Source: Deltaproteobacteria bacterium HGW-Deltaproteobacteria-15 (GTDB taxonomy: Bacteria; Desulfobacterota; DSM-4660; Desulfatiglandales; HGW-15). From it: 52,116 nucleotides of DNA. A program made the position numbers and the translations under genes. The notes under the pieces are model-generated. The model worked only from the letters and a program-made list of their open reading frames with translations. It had not been told where the DNA came from and made no database searches. Shown here in pieces: positions 24,849-32,394 of this stretch. The stretch is from positions 1 through 52,116 of the forward strand of contig PHBH01000051.1 of NCBI GenBank assembly GCA_002840535.1. Direction: 5' to 3'. The stretch's first letter is position 1. Each line of letters starts with the position of its first letter.

Positions 24849-25223
24849 CTACATCATATGGCAGCCCGCGCACTCCACCGGCCCGATGCCTCCGTCCTCG
24901 TGGCATCCCTTGCAAAGCTGATGAAACGCGTCAGACCGCTTGGGGGTGTCTTCCCCCTCAGCCGTATGACATTCATTGCAGGACTGGGGCCTGGATTTTT
25001 CGTCATCCATTTCATGATGGCAATCCATGCAGGGGACGGCGTACCCGGATGAAATCGAATGCTGTTTGTGGTCGAGAAGTACGCTGCCCGCCGTGTTCTT
25101 CAGCATGACCCGTGGAGGCTGCTCGTGCTTCCTGTCAGGGTAGGCCGCATAGCTGACCACCCCCACCAGGAACAGGACGATGACAATCACATAAGCCAGA
25201 AGTCGTTCTTTTCTTGGTTCCAT
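24849..25223 (-). CDS. Membrane-anchored tetraheme cytochrome c, Rnf-associated
   Basis: A 124-aa protein with a single N-terminal transmembrane segment (residues 9-27) and a short periplasmic domain carrying four CxxCH heme sites, at 65-69, 82-86, 104-108 and 118-122. Histidines such as H52 and H55 could be distal ligands, in the style of small class III (c3/c7) cytochromes. It is the first gene of the cytochrome-rnfCDGEAB operon. Multiheme cytochromes encoded at this place are known in several sulfate reducers and acetogens, and are thought to let Rnf exchange electrons with periplasmic carriers. AAGGAAGAGAG precedes the ATG at 25223; a TTG seven codons upstream is less likely. Confidence 0.93.
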   Translation of the reverse strand: MEPRKERLLAYVIVIVLFLVGVVSYAAYPDRKHEQPPRVMLKNTAGSVLLDHKQHSISSGYAVPCMDCHHEMDDEKSRPQSCNECHTAEGEDTPKRSDAFHQLCKGCHEDGGIGPVECAGCHMM

Positions 25224-25451
25224 TCTCTCTTCCTTTTCTTGCAAAACTCCGGGCGCCCGCGTTTCCGCGGCCGCCCTATGCTGGGACGCAAATCCTCTTC
25301 TTCAAGATAATGCAGGCATAGCCGGAACAACACTCTTCCCGCCGCACGGCAGGACTCCTAAGGCGGGACAAATCGGTAGAATGCATAGCATACTCACCTA
25401 CGTTTGACAATCCTCTATCTCCTCCCGTGAAACCCTTAAATATGGCTGCGC
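25224..25451. other. Upstream region of the cytochrome-rnf operon
   Basis: These 228 bp lie between the cytochrome start and the palindromic repeat. They contain a GC-rich inverted stretch (near 25250-25276) and a candidate minus-strand promoter (25382-25410). I see no coding signal. Confidence 0.45.
25382..25410 (-). promoter_or_regulatory. Weak candidate promoter of the cytochrome-rnf operon
   Basis: On the minus strand TTGTCA (25410-25405) is followed after 17 bp by TATGCA (25387-25382). The -35 matches 5 of 6 bases; the -10 is poor. It lies about 160 bp upstream of the cytochrome ATG. Confidence 0.3.
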
Positions 25452-25605
25452 GCAGGTTGCTCAAAAATGCCCAGATGCAAGGCGCCCGAATCTGAGGAGT
25501 GAGGCGTACCTGCAAGTACGTCGCAGCGACGAACGATGAGGGCAACGCCGCTCGAAGATCCCGCCCGCCGCTTGGCGGGGAGATGGGCGTTTTTCAGCAA
25601 CCTGC
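25452..25605. repeat. Long palindromic repeat with GCAGGTTGCT termini
   Basis: A 150-bp element. The left end GCAGGTTGCTCAAAAATGCC (25452-25471) is matched by the right end, GGGCGTTTTTCAGCAACCTGC (25585-25605), as an inverted repeat. The interior has a GCCGC-type hairpin (about 25562-25580, CCGCC/GGCGG). It adjoins the stop codon of the NuoF-like gene: the last base of the element is the G of its TAG. The conserved-looking ends suggest a mobile or REP-like unit rather than a word-repeat element. Confidence 0.8.
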
Positions 25606-27392
25606 TAATCGATCGCATCCGAGGGACAGTTGCCGATGCAACTCAGGCACTTGATGCATTTCTCCTTCACGATGAACGCCGGCTGCTTCTTCTCCCATTG
25701 AATGGCTCCGGCGGGACAATTCTTGAAGCAGATGCCGCACTTCTTGCACTTCTCCTGGTCGACCTCGAACTTGACGAGCGCTGCGCATCGCTTTGCAGGA
25801 CATCTTTTTTCAAGGATGTGGGCCTTGTATTCATCCATGAAATACTGCATGGTGGAGAGCACCGGATTCGGCCCTGTCTGCCCCAAACCGCAAAGGGCGC
25901 TTTCCTTGATCATGGTGCTGAGCTCCCGAAGCAGGTCGAGATCGGAAGGTTCGCCCTGCCCGTGCGTGATCCTTTCCAGAATCTCCAGCATACGGCGCGT
26001 CCCCTCGCGGCAGGGGGTACACTTGCCGCAGGACTCGTCCTGGATAAAATCCATGAAGAACCGCGCCATGTCCACCATGCACGTGCGGTCATCCATCACG
26101 ATCATGCCCCCGGAGCCCATGATCGCGCCCACCTTCACAATGGATTCATAATCCACGGGCGTGTCGATGAATTCCTCCGGGACACACCCACCGGAAGGCC
26201 CGCCGAGCTGAACCGCTTTGAATTTTCTCTTCTTCGGAATCCCGCCCCCGATATCGAATATGATGCTCCTCAGGCTCGTGCCCATGGGCACTTCCACGAG
26301 CCCTATGTTGCTCACCGCTCCGGTCAGGGCAAAGACCTTCGTGCCCTTGCTGGTGGCCGTACCTATGCTCGCGTACCAGTCCCCTCCGTTTGTGATGATC
26401 TGTGCGATATTGGCATAGGTCTCCACGTTGTTGAGGACGGTCGGCTTCCTCCAGAGACCCTGCTGGGCTGGAAATGGCGGCCTGGGTCTCGGCATACCCC
26501 TTTTTCCCTCGATGGAATGCATGAGAGCCGTCTCTTCTCCGCATACAAAGGCGCCCGCGCCCTGGTAGACTTCGATGTCGAAACGAAAGCCGCTTCCCAG
26601 GATATCCTCGCCGAGAAGTCCATACTCCCGGGCCGCCTTGATTCCCAGATTCAGTCGTTTGACCGCAAGGGGATATTCCGCGCGGCAATAGATGTATCCC
26701 TGATGGGCGCCGATCGCCTTCGCGGCAATGAGCATCCCCTCGAGAACCGCATGGGGATCCGCTTCCAGAACGCTCCTGTCCATGAAAGCCCCGGGGTCTC
26801 CTTCGTCCGCATTGCAGAGCACGTACTTCACTTCCCCCGTCGATTTCCTGGCAAACTCCCATTTCATGCCGGTGGGAAAACCTGCGCCGCCTCGTCCCCT
26901 GAGACCGGATTTCTTCACCTCTTCCGTGATCTGCTCCGGGGTCATTTCCAGCAGTGCCTTGCTCGCGCCCATGTACCCGTCTCTCGCGATATACTCATCG
27001 ATGCTTTCGGGATCGATCACTCCCCTGTTCCTGAGGACGATCAGTTTTTGCTTGGAGTAGAAGGGGATGTCCTCCATCGAAGGGATGGTCTCCGCCGATG
27101 CGGGCACCTTGTAAAAAAGCTTTTTGACGGGCCGGCCCTTGAGGAAGTGCTCCTCCACCAGATGGGGAATGTCCTCCGGTTTGAGCTTCTGATAGAAGAT
27201 CCCCTCCGGCTGTACGATCATGAGCGGTCCCTGGGCGCAAAACCCGTTGCAGCCGGTCTCAATCACCCGGATCTCCTGATCCAGCTTTAGCCTGGCGAGT
27301 TCCTGCTGGAGAATCCGTTTCACCTCCTGACTTCCCGAAGCGTGACATCCCGTGCCGCCGCATAGAAGCAGATCCGATCGATACGCACTCAT
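25605..27392 (-). CDS. NuoF/HydB-like NADH- and FMN-binding subunit with extra Fe-S domains
   Basis: A 595-aa subunit of the type found in bifurcating hydrogenases and formate dehydrogenases. The N-terminal thioredoxin-like [2Fe-2S] domain has C11, C16, C48 and C52. The NuoF core follows with GRGGAGFPTGMKW near residue 166 (FMN/NADH), then an SLBB domain. ESCGKCTPCREGT is the NuoF [4Fe-4S] site. The C-terminus holds two further [4Fe-4S] motifs (CKKCGICFKNCP, CIKCLSCIGNCP). It would exchange electrons between NAD(H) and the formate dehydrogenase or ferredoxin. GGAGG precedes the ATG at 27392. It is the last gene of the operon, and its TAG stop touches the 25452-25605 palindrome. Confidence 0.95.
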   Translation of the reverse strand: MSAYRSDLLLCGGTGCHASGSQEVKRILQQELARLKLDQEIRVIETGCNGFCAQGPLMIVQPEGIFYQKLKPEDIPHLVEEHFLKGRPVKKLFYKVPASAETIPSMEDIPFYSKQKLIVLRNRGVIDPESIDEYIARDGYMGASKALLEMTPEQITEEVKKSGLRGRGGAGFPTGMKWEFARKSTGEVKYVLCNADEGDPGAFMDRSVLEADPHAVLEGMLIAAKAIGAHQGYIYCRAEYPLAVKRLNLGIKAAREYGLLGEDILGSGFRFDIEVYQGAGAFVCGEETALMHSIEGKRGMPRPRPPFPAQQGLWRKPTVLNNVETYANIAQIITNGGDWYASIGTATSKGTKVFALTGAVSNIGLVEVPMGTSLRSIIFDIGGGIPKKRKFKAVQLGGPSGGCVPEEFIDTPVDYESIVKVGAIMGSGGMIVMDDRTCMVDMARFFMDFIQDESCGKCTPCREGTRRMLEILERITHGQGEPSDLDLLRELSTMIKESALCGLGQTGPNPVLSTMQYFMDEYKAHILEKRCPAKRCAALVKFEVDQEKCKKCGICFKNCPAGAIQWEKKQPAFIVKEKCIKCLSCIGNCPSDAID

Positions 27393-27509
27393 TCTTGGCC
27401 TCCCGCTCCGACTTCCCGGAGCCGTCAATTCAAATACTTTTCTCTCGCAGAGATCGCAGGGAGAACAACTCCTCTCTGTTCCCTCTGTGTCCTCTGTGAG
27501 ATAAGTCTG

Positions 27510-27887
27510 TTATTCCGGTTTCATCCTCGCAAGGGCAAAATCCGTCTGGACCTCGCCCAGAAGAATATGTCTCTTGAAGACCTGTCTCATCTTGTTTCTG
27601 TCCATATGCTGATAGATCACAGGATCCTGCCCCTGCATCTCCACCGTGACATTCGGCTCGCTGCTGCACATGCCCATGCATCCGGATGTGACCACACGAA
27701 TGTCCTGCCTGTCGGCTGCGGCAAGCTCTTCCAGAAGGGAATCCATGACCTCCCTGCCGCCCGCCGCTATCCCGCAGGTGCCCATGTGCACCGTGATCTT
27801 CACGGTAGCCCCGCCCTCCCTGAGGGCGGTCGCCTTTTTGGCGCTTTCCTTGATCCTCTTGAGATCCTCTATTGTCAACTTGGCCAT
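27510..27887 (-). CDS. Thioredoxin-like [2Fe-2S] ferredoxin subunit
   Basis: A 125-aa protein of the thioredoxin-like [2Fe-2S] ferredoxin family, common in HydABC/NuoEF-type operons. The family signatures are VHMGTCGIAAGGREVMDSLL and TSGCMGMCSSEPNVTV. The final stretch PVIYQHMDRNKMRQVFKRHI is characteristic. It probably relays electrons next to the NuoF-like subunit encoded 117 bp downstream. AGGAGG lies directly before the ATG at 27887. The frame continues upstream into the palindromic repeat but without family similarity. Confidence 0.9.
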   Translation of the reverse strand: MAKLTIEDLKRIKESAKKATALREGGATVKITVHMGTCGIAAGGREVMDSLLEELAAADRQDIRVVTSGCMGMCSSEPNVTVEMQGQDPVIYQHMDRNKMRQVFKRHILLGEVQTDFALARMKPE

Positions 27888-27946
27888 TTTTTTCCTCCTG
27901 TTGGGCATCAGCCTGAGAGCGGATTGGTCATTGGTATGGCCGTAAC

Positions 27947-28101
27947 CCAAATTCGAATATCGAAATCCGAAATCCGAAACAAATTCAAAACGCAAAGGCT
28001 CCAATGTTCAAAACAGAAACCCGGCGACCCCCCGTTTTGGTCATTCGAATTTGGATCATTGGATATTGTTTCGGATTTCGTGCTTCGGGTTTCGGATTTT
28101 A
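27947..28101. repeat. CGAAATCCGAAA-word palindromic repeat
   Basis: The left arm (27947-28012) is made of CGAAATCCGAAA words. The right arm (28034-28100) is complementary (TTTCGGATTTCG). The right arm ends inside the TAA stop codon of the GHKL ATPase gene. It is the same family as the element at the left edge of the window. Confidence 0.85.
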
Positions 28102-28653
28102 GATTCTAGTCCCTTTTTGGATTTCCGCCACTGATTCCCTGATCATTTCGGCCAGGTGCATAATCACTTTCGGGTGGCTGATCGGCACGTCATCAAGCTC
28201 CCGTTTCACTTCACGCGTATCCAGCCTGAAAATTCTTCCGTCCACCTCATGTGTGTAAAGAAAATCCACATCCGGGTTTCCCATCATCAGACCCGTCAGG
28301 GACCCACCCACATCCCCCATGGGCGCAAGGTCGATGTGGTTCCTCTCGAACGATGCGCGCACCTCTGTTCCCTGCCCCTCTTCCGACTGGACCCGGAATT
28401 CTCCGTTGCACCTCTTTGCCGCTTCCTTGAGAAGAGAGAGTCCCAATCCGACTCTTCGTGTGGTTCGGGTAGTGAAAAAGGGGTTGGTGACCTCCTTGAG
28501 CAAGTGAGCCGGGATTCCCCGGCCGTTATCCTTTATCCTGATTTCCAGTCTGCTTGCTTTCCTGTTCTCGACGACGCTCACCTCGATCAAAGACGCCCCT
28601 GCGCCGAGGCTGTTCTCGATGATGTCCATCATGTGAAGGGAAAGTTCCCTCAA
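28099..28653 (-). CDS. GHKL-type ATP-binding (HATPase_c) protein
   Basis: A 184-aa cytoplasmic protein with a stand-alone GHKL ATPase fold. The N box is MMDIIENSLGAGAS (residues 8-21), G1 is IKDNGRGI and the G2 region is RVGLGLSLLKEAA. No phosphoacceptor histidine domain is present, so it is not a complete sensor kinase. Similar small ATPases accompany DRTGG, PHP and hydrogenase-like proteins in [FeFe]-hydrogenase and formate dehydrogenase operons; their targets are unknown. The start is TTG, overlapping the PHP stop as TTGA, with GGAGG 12 bp upstream. The last codons abut the repeat at 27947-28101. Confidence 0.85.
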   Translation of the reverse strand: MRELSLHMMDIIENSLGAGASLIEVSVVENRKASRLEIRIKDNGRGIPAHLLKEVTNPFFTTRTTRRVGLGLSLLKEAAKRCNGEFRVQSEEGQGTEVRASFERNHIDLAPMGDVGGSLTGLMMGNPDVDFLYTHEVDGRIFRLDTREVKRELDDVPISHPKVIMHLAEMIRESVAEIQKGTRI

Positions 28654-29387
28654 TTCTCAAGCATCCTCCTGCCGGAGCTCTCCTTCAAGGCCATGCGCAC
28701 CTCGTTCAGACTCGGGGACTCCAGGAGAAATGTCGTCCAGACAGTGCCGATCTCCTCCAGGAAGTGGGCATCCGAGGACGTGACGATCCGGTATCCCTCT
28801 GCGCCGGGGAGCGACCCGGCCACCTCCTCCCTTTTCATGTGGCGCGATATCTCAAGGGCCTCGAATTCCAAATCCGGAGGGATGAACCCGAGCTGTGCGA
28901 TCACGCTGAAGCTCTGCTTGTTCACGTGGGACGCGATGCTGAGACCTCCGAGCCGATGCACCTCGTTTACCACCTCCTGAAGCTTCAGCTGAACCGCCCC
29001 GATGAGAAGCCGGTCGTTGAACCCCTCCACCTCGTCGAACTCGTTGGCAACCACCTGGTCGCCGAAGATCTCCGCACGATTTGAGCCTCGAAGATGCCGA
29101 TAAATGGTCTCCTGCATTGCAAGAGCCTGTTTCTCGGTCTCGAAAAGGGCAAGGCTGTGCACCTCCTCCACGGAATTGACCTCCATCCCCGGAAACACGC
29201 ACAACCCCCTCTCCGCCCCGGCTCTCATGACGGCTCCGACGTTTTCAGCCGAATTGTGATCGCAGAGCGCAATGATATCCATCCCGCGCTCCAGGCTCTT
29301 CTCGACAATGGCCCGGGGGCTCATCTCCAGCTCTCCGCAGGGCGAAAGGCAGGAGTGCACATGAAGATCCGCCCTGTACTCTCTCAA
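28650..29387 (-). CDS. PHP-domain metal-dependent hydrolase
   Basis: A 245-aa PHP-family phosphoesterase-like protein. The metal-binding motifs occur in order: DLHVHSCLSP near residue 7, ALCDHNSAEN, PGMEVNSVEEVH, SHVNK and TSSDAHFLEEIG. The substrate is unknown; known PHP enzymes hydrolyse nucleotides or phosphate esters. It starts with TTG, overlapping the upstream DRTGG stop as TTGA, and ends overlapping the next TTG start the same way. The frame is open upstream, but that stretch is out-of-frame DRTGG coding sequence. Translational coupling with its neighbours is strongly suggested. Confidence 0.88.
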   Translation of the reverse strand: MREYRADLHVHSCLSPCGELEMSPRAIVEKSLERGMDIIALCDHNSAENVGAVMRAGAERGLCVFPGMEVNSVEEVHSLALFETEKQALAMQETIYRHLRGSNRAEIFGDQVVANEFDEVEGFNDRLLIGAVQLKLQEVVNEVHRLGGLSIASHVNKQSFSVIAQLGFIPPDLEFEALEISRHMKREEVAGSLPGAEGYRIVTSSDAHFLEEIGTVWTTFLLESPSLNEVRMALKESSGRRMLEN

Positions 29388-29737
29388 CCCTGAACCCTGC
29401 CGATACCGAATTCTCTCAGCCTGCCCGCCAGATCGAAGGCCGAGAGGGAGGTAACCAGAAGAGGAACGCCTTCCTCCTCCGCCTTCTTCTTGGTGTCTTC
29501 CTCCGGTTTCCGGCCGTTCACCAGCACGATTGCCGCAAGCTCCCGAAGCACCGCCACTGCGATGATGTTCTGGTGGGACTGGATGGTCAGCCAGACTGCC
29601 CCCTGCTGGGAATTTGCCATCACGTCGCTCAGCAGATCGCCGCAATACCCGCCCAGGATCTCCCGCTCCAGCCCCTTTTCTCCGGCTTTGAGTTCCAGAT
29701 TCAGAACGCTCTGCATCTCTCTCACTTTCACTTGCAT
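29384..29737 (-). CDS. DRTGG-domain protein (copy 1)
   Basis: A 117-aa protein consisting of one DRTGG domain, the small alpha/beta fold often found beside CBS domains and in phosphotransacetylase. Visible family pattern: REILGGYCGDLLSDVMANSQQGAVWLTI, then IVLVNGRKPEEDT and EGVPLLVTSLSAFDLAGRL. No catalytic motif is apparent; a nucleotide- or effector-binding role is likely. AAGGAG precedes the ATG at 29737. It overlaps the hydrogenase-like gene by 10 bp and the PHP gene by 4 bp. A paralogue lies at 31458-31844. Confidence 0.85.
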   Translation of the reverse strand: MQVKVREMQSVLNLELKAGEKGLEREILGGYCGDLLSDVMANSQQGAVWLTIQSHQNIIAVAVLRELAAIVLVNGRKPEEDTKKKAEEEGVPLLVTSLSAFDLAGRLREFGIGRVQG

Positions 29738-31014
29738 TCTCCTTTTTTCGCCATGCGCAGGTAAACGCATTCCCTCATGGAGGAGTTGCCGTCGACCACA
29801 TCCTCCGCAAAGGTGCGGCAATCCGGGGACCCGCACGCACCGCACTCCTTCTGGGGAAGGGTCTGCAGCACCTTTTCGATCTGGTCCTGCCGTTCGATAG
29901 CCTCGGAGATGGAAAGCCGCTTCCGGGGCGCCGAGGGAGCGCTCTTCTTCTCGATGAAGAACCACCCTTCGTCAAAGGCCTTTTTAATGCTGGAGGTGTT
30001 GACCCGCTTCTCGATCCCATACTTCCGGGTGAGCCGCTCCACGGTCGTTTTGGCCTGGTACTTGTCCGCCACCGTCAGGGGGCCTCCAATGCACCCTTCC
30101 GAGCAGGAGCGGAACTCGATGAACTCGATATCCCGGAGAAGGCCCATCTCGATCTTTTCGAGGTACCGAATCGTCTCCTGCATGCCTGAAACAGCCAGAA
30201 AATTGCCATGACCGAATCCTGCCATCTCTCCGCCGCACAAGCCCCATGCGATCCCCACCCCGCTTGACTGATGGAGGATGATCTCCTCCTCCACTTCGGC
30301 AATGTACTTGTTCACTACGTTGAACACCTCGCTGATTCCCAGAATGCCGTCGAAGTAGGAGTTCTTGAGGAACATGGGTTCCTTCACCTCGATCATCTTG
30401 GCCGAGCATGGCGTGACGTGGTAGAGTCCGAAATCCTCCAGCCTGAACACCTTCTCGCAGTAGAGCCGCTTCCTCAGTTCCCGGGCCGCCAGCTCCCTGG
30501 GGGTGATGATGGGAAGAATGTGGTCGAGGAGCGATGGGAAGCGGTATGCGATGAGACGGTTCACCACAGGGCACACCGGAGAGATCAGGGGCCACACGTC
30601 CCTCTTCTCTTCCCTGCACTTCTGGATGTAGAGCTCCGCCGCCGCGCTGTAGAGCTCGTGCGTAAAGGCCTGATCATAAACAAACTTGAACACCTTTCTA
30701 AGAGCGAGAAGTATCCTGTTGGGCGTCGCCTCCGGCCCGAACTGTGCGTAGAGAACCGGCGATACGCTCAGGATGGTGAAGCGGCTCAGGTTCGCCAGAT
30801 CCATCCCGGTCGTCACAGCCCTCATGGCATCCCTGGGGCAGACCCGCAAACACTCCCCGCAGTCGATGCAGACCCCTTCGATGCGGGCCTTTTCCTTTCG
30901 CACCCGAATGGCGCTTGTGGGGCAGGCCTTCATGCAGAGGACACACCCATTGCACTTCTCCTCCACTACCTGCACATAGTGGAAAGGCCTGTTATTTTCC
31001 TCTGCTGCCATCAT
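29728..31014 (-). CDS. [FeFe]-hydrogenase-like H-domain protein, probable sensor
   Basis: A 428-aa protein. Two N-terminal [4Fe-4S] motifs (residues 21-60, CNGCVLCMKACP and CIDCGECLRVCP) precede an [FeFe]-hydrogenase large-subunit domain. The residues expected to hold the [4Fe-4S] part of the H-cluster are present: C148 in SPVCP, C203 in TPCSAK, and C304 and C308 in SCSEGCIGG. The proton-shuttle cysteine of the usual TSCCP is replaced by valine (V147). The C-terminus adds an Fe-S domain (CGACGSPDC). There is no PAS domain. The lost shuttle residue and the ATPase/PHP/DRTGG neighbours point to a redox- or H2-sensing homologue rather than a turnover hydrogenase. HydEFG maturases are not in the window. 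Confidence 0.82.
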   Translation of the reverse strand: MMAAEENNRPFHYVQVVEEKCNGCVLCMKACPTSAIRVRKEKARIEGVCIDCGECLRVCPRDAMRAVTTGMDLANLSRFTILSVSPVLYAQFGPEATPNRILLALRKVFKFVYDQAFTHELYSAAAELYIQKCREEKRDVWPLISPVCPVVNRLIAYRFPSLLDHILPIITPRELAARELRKRLYCEKVFRLEDFGLYHVTPCSAKMIEVKEPMFLKNSYFDGILGISEVFNVVNKYIAEVEEEIILHQSSGVGIAWGLCGGEMAGFGHGNFLAVSGMQETIRYLEKIEMGLLRDIEFIEFRSCSEGCIGGPLTVADKYQAKTTVERLTRKYGIEKRVNTSSIKKAFDEGWFFIEKKSAPSAPRKRLSISEAIERQDQIEKVLQTLPQKECGACGSPDCRTFAEDVVDGNSSMRECVYLRMAKKGECK

Positions 31015-31447
31015 TGCCGCCGCCTGTCATGAAGCTCATTTTCAGGCAAGTGCCCTCACCTTTTTTCGAATGAATATCGAGCGAGTCGGCGTTCTTCTTG
31101 ATGTTGGGCAATCCCATGCCGGCGCCGAACCCCCTTTCGCGATCTTCGGGCGAGGCTGTACTGTATCCCTCCTGCAAAGCGAGCTCGATGTTCTCGATTC
31201 CCTCACCGAAATCTTCGACCTCCACCTCGATTGAGCCCGTGTCCACTTTCAACCTGAGCTCCCCGTCCCCGCCGTGCATCACCACGTTCATTTCCGATTC
31301 ATAGGCGCAGATCGCGATCCTTCGAATCACCTCAGCCGGAAAGCCGATGGCCTTGAGGACCCCCTGGACCTGAATGGAGACTTCCCCCGCCCGGACAAAA
31401 TCCCTTGCCTTGATGGAGAAATTCCGCGTCAGCTGAGGCATGGGCAT
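30992..31447 (-). CDS. RsbW-like anti-sigma-factor-type ATPase
   Basis: A 151-aa GHKL-fold protein of the anti-sigma regulatory factor (SpoIIAB/RsbW) type. The N-box is ICAYESEMNVVMHGG, G1 is VEDFGEGIENIELAL, and GFGAGMGLPNIKKNAD is the G2 lid. Known members are serine kinases that bind sigma factors or anti-anti-sigma proteins. No STAS-domain partner or sigma gene is nearby. Its position directly upstream of the hydrogenase-like gene (23-bp overlap) is found in other hydrogenase-associated clusters. Two ATGs two codons apart can serve as start. Confidence 0.88.
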   Translation of the reverse strand: MPMPQLTRNFSIKARDFVRAGEVSIQVQGVLKAIGFPAEVIRRIAICAYESEMNVVMHGGDGELRLKVDTGSIEVEVEDFGEGIENIELALQEGYSTASPEDRERGFGAGMGLPNIKKNADSLDIHSKKGEGTCLKMSFMTGGGNDGSRGK

Positions 31448-31457
31448 GAAAGCCCTT

Positions 31458-31844
31458 TCATGGGGATTTCTTCCCGCGCTCCACCCCCCGCACCCCCTCT
31501 TTGAACAACCGTCCGCAGGCGGTAAAAAGGGTGAATGGGGTGGTCATGAGCGGCACGTCGTGCATCCGGGCCTGAGCGATCATTTCAGGATCCGGTTTTT
31601 TCCCTCTGACCAGGACGACGCCTCTGAATCCTGCAATGACTGCCGTGCGGATCACCTGAAGATTGTTGAGACCGGAGAGCAGCAGAGCCCCCGCCGTCGG
31701 CCCGGTAAGGAGATCGCTCATCAGATCGCTCCCGGCCGCGGTCTCCACTTCGGTCTCCAGCTTGTGATCGCCGTAGATGATCTCGGCCTTGAGCAGCTTT
31801 TGCACTTCAGAGAGTTTCAAAGAAATGAACCGCTCATCATTCAT
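31458..31844 (-). CDS. DRTGG-domain protein (copy 2)
   Basis: A 128-aa single-domain DRTGG protein, paralogous to the gene at 29384-29737. The pattern is LSEVQKLLKAEIIYGD, GSDLMSDLLTGPTAGALLLSGL, RGVVLVRGKKPDPE and HDVPLMTTPFTLFTACGRL. Its start overlaps the NuoE-like stop by 8 bp, and the RsbW-like gene starts 10 bp downstream, so it is in the same transcription unit. The function is unknown; effector binding is likely from the family. Confidence 0.85.
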   Translation of the reverse strand: MNDERFISLKLSEVQKLLKAEIIYGDHKLETEVETAAGSDLMSDLLTGPTAGALLLSGLNNLQVIRTAVIAGFRGVVLVRGKKPDPEMIAQARMHDVPLMTTPFTLFTACGRLFKEGVRGVERGKKSP

Positions 31845-32337
31845 ATCTGTTCAGCACATCCTTTACCCTGTCCGGGGTCATTCCGCCATGCGTGTCGCTA
31901 TCCACGACGATCACGGGCGCAAGGCCGCACGCTCCCAGACACCTGACCGCTTCGAGGGAGAATCTTCTGTCTTCGGACGTTGCGCCCACTTCCAGTTTGA
32001 ACTCCGCCTTCAACCGATTGAGGATCTCCGCTATTCCACGCACATAACATGCCGTGCCCATACAGACCTTGATGTTGTGCCTGCCCTTGGGGATCATGGA
32101 AAAGAAGGAGTAGAACGTGACGACCCCGTAAATGGTGCTTCCGGGAATATTGAGACGTTCTCCGATATACTCCTGGAGCTCAACCGGCAGATATCCTACG
32201 ATCCCCTGGCATTCTTCGAGCACGGGGATGAGACAGCCGGGTTTCCCTTTGTTGCTCTCGATGATCCGGTCAACTCTGGTCAAGGTCTCCAAGGTGAGAT
32301 CGCTGTTGATCGTCTGGAGTTTCTCAGCCTGCAGCAT
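31837..32337 (-). CDS. NuoE/HydC-like [2Fe-2S] subunit
   Basis: A 166-aa NuoE-type thioredoxin-like subunit. The helical N-terminus (LIPVLEECQGIVGYLPVELQ) is typical. The four [2Fe-2S] cysteines are in CMGTACYVRG and CLGACGLAPV. With the NuoG-like formate dehydrogenase and the NuoF-like protein it completes an FdhA-NuoE-NuoF set like that of NAD-dependent or confurcating formate dehydrogenases. The ATG at 32337 is preceded by GGGAGAAAAAGAC; the TTG five codons before overlaps that site. It is the second gene of the operon, 57 bp after the formate dehydrogenase. Confidence 0.94.
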   Translation of the reverse strand: MLQAEKLQTINSDLTLETLTRVDRIIESNKGKPGCLIPVLEECQGIVGYLPVELQEYIGERLNIPGSTIYGVVTFYSFFSMIPKGRHNIKVCMGTACYVRGIAEILNRLKAEFKLEVGATSEDRRFSLEAVRCLGACGLAPVIVVDSDTHGGMTPDRVKDVLNRYE

Positions 32338-32394
32338 GTCTTTTTCTCCCAAAAAATATAGGTCCTATAGGTCCCATAGGACCCATATTTCATT

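Noticed and set aside
25536..27290. A 584-codon open frame on the plus strand
   Set aside because: It is antisense to the NuoF-like gene, whose motifs are complete. The product has no recognisable domain and no ribosome-binding site; it is a GC-driven shadow.
29728..31014. Catalytic [FeFe] hydrogenase
   Set aside because: The proton-relay cysteine of the TSCCP motif is missing and the gene neighbours are regulatory, so a sensory role is preferred.
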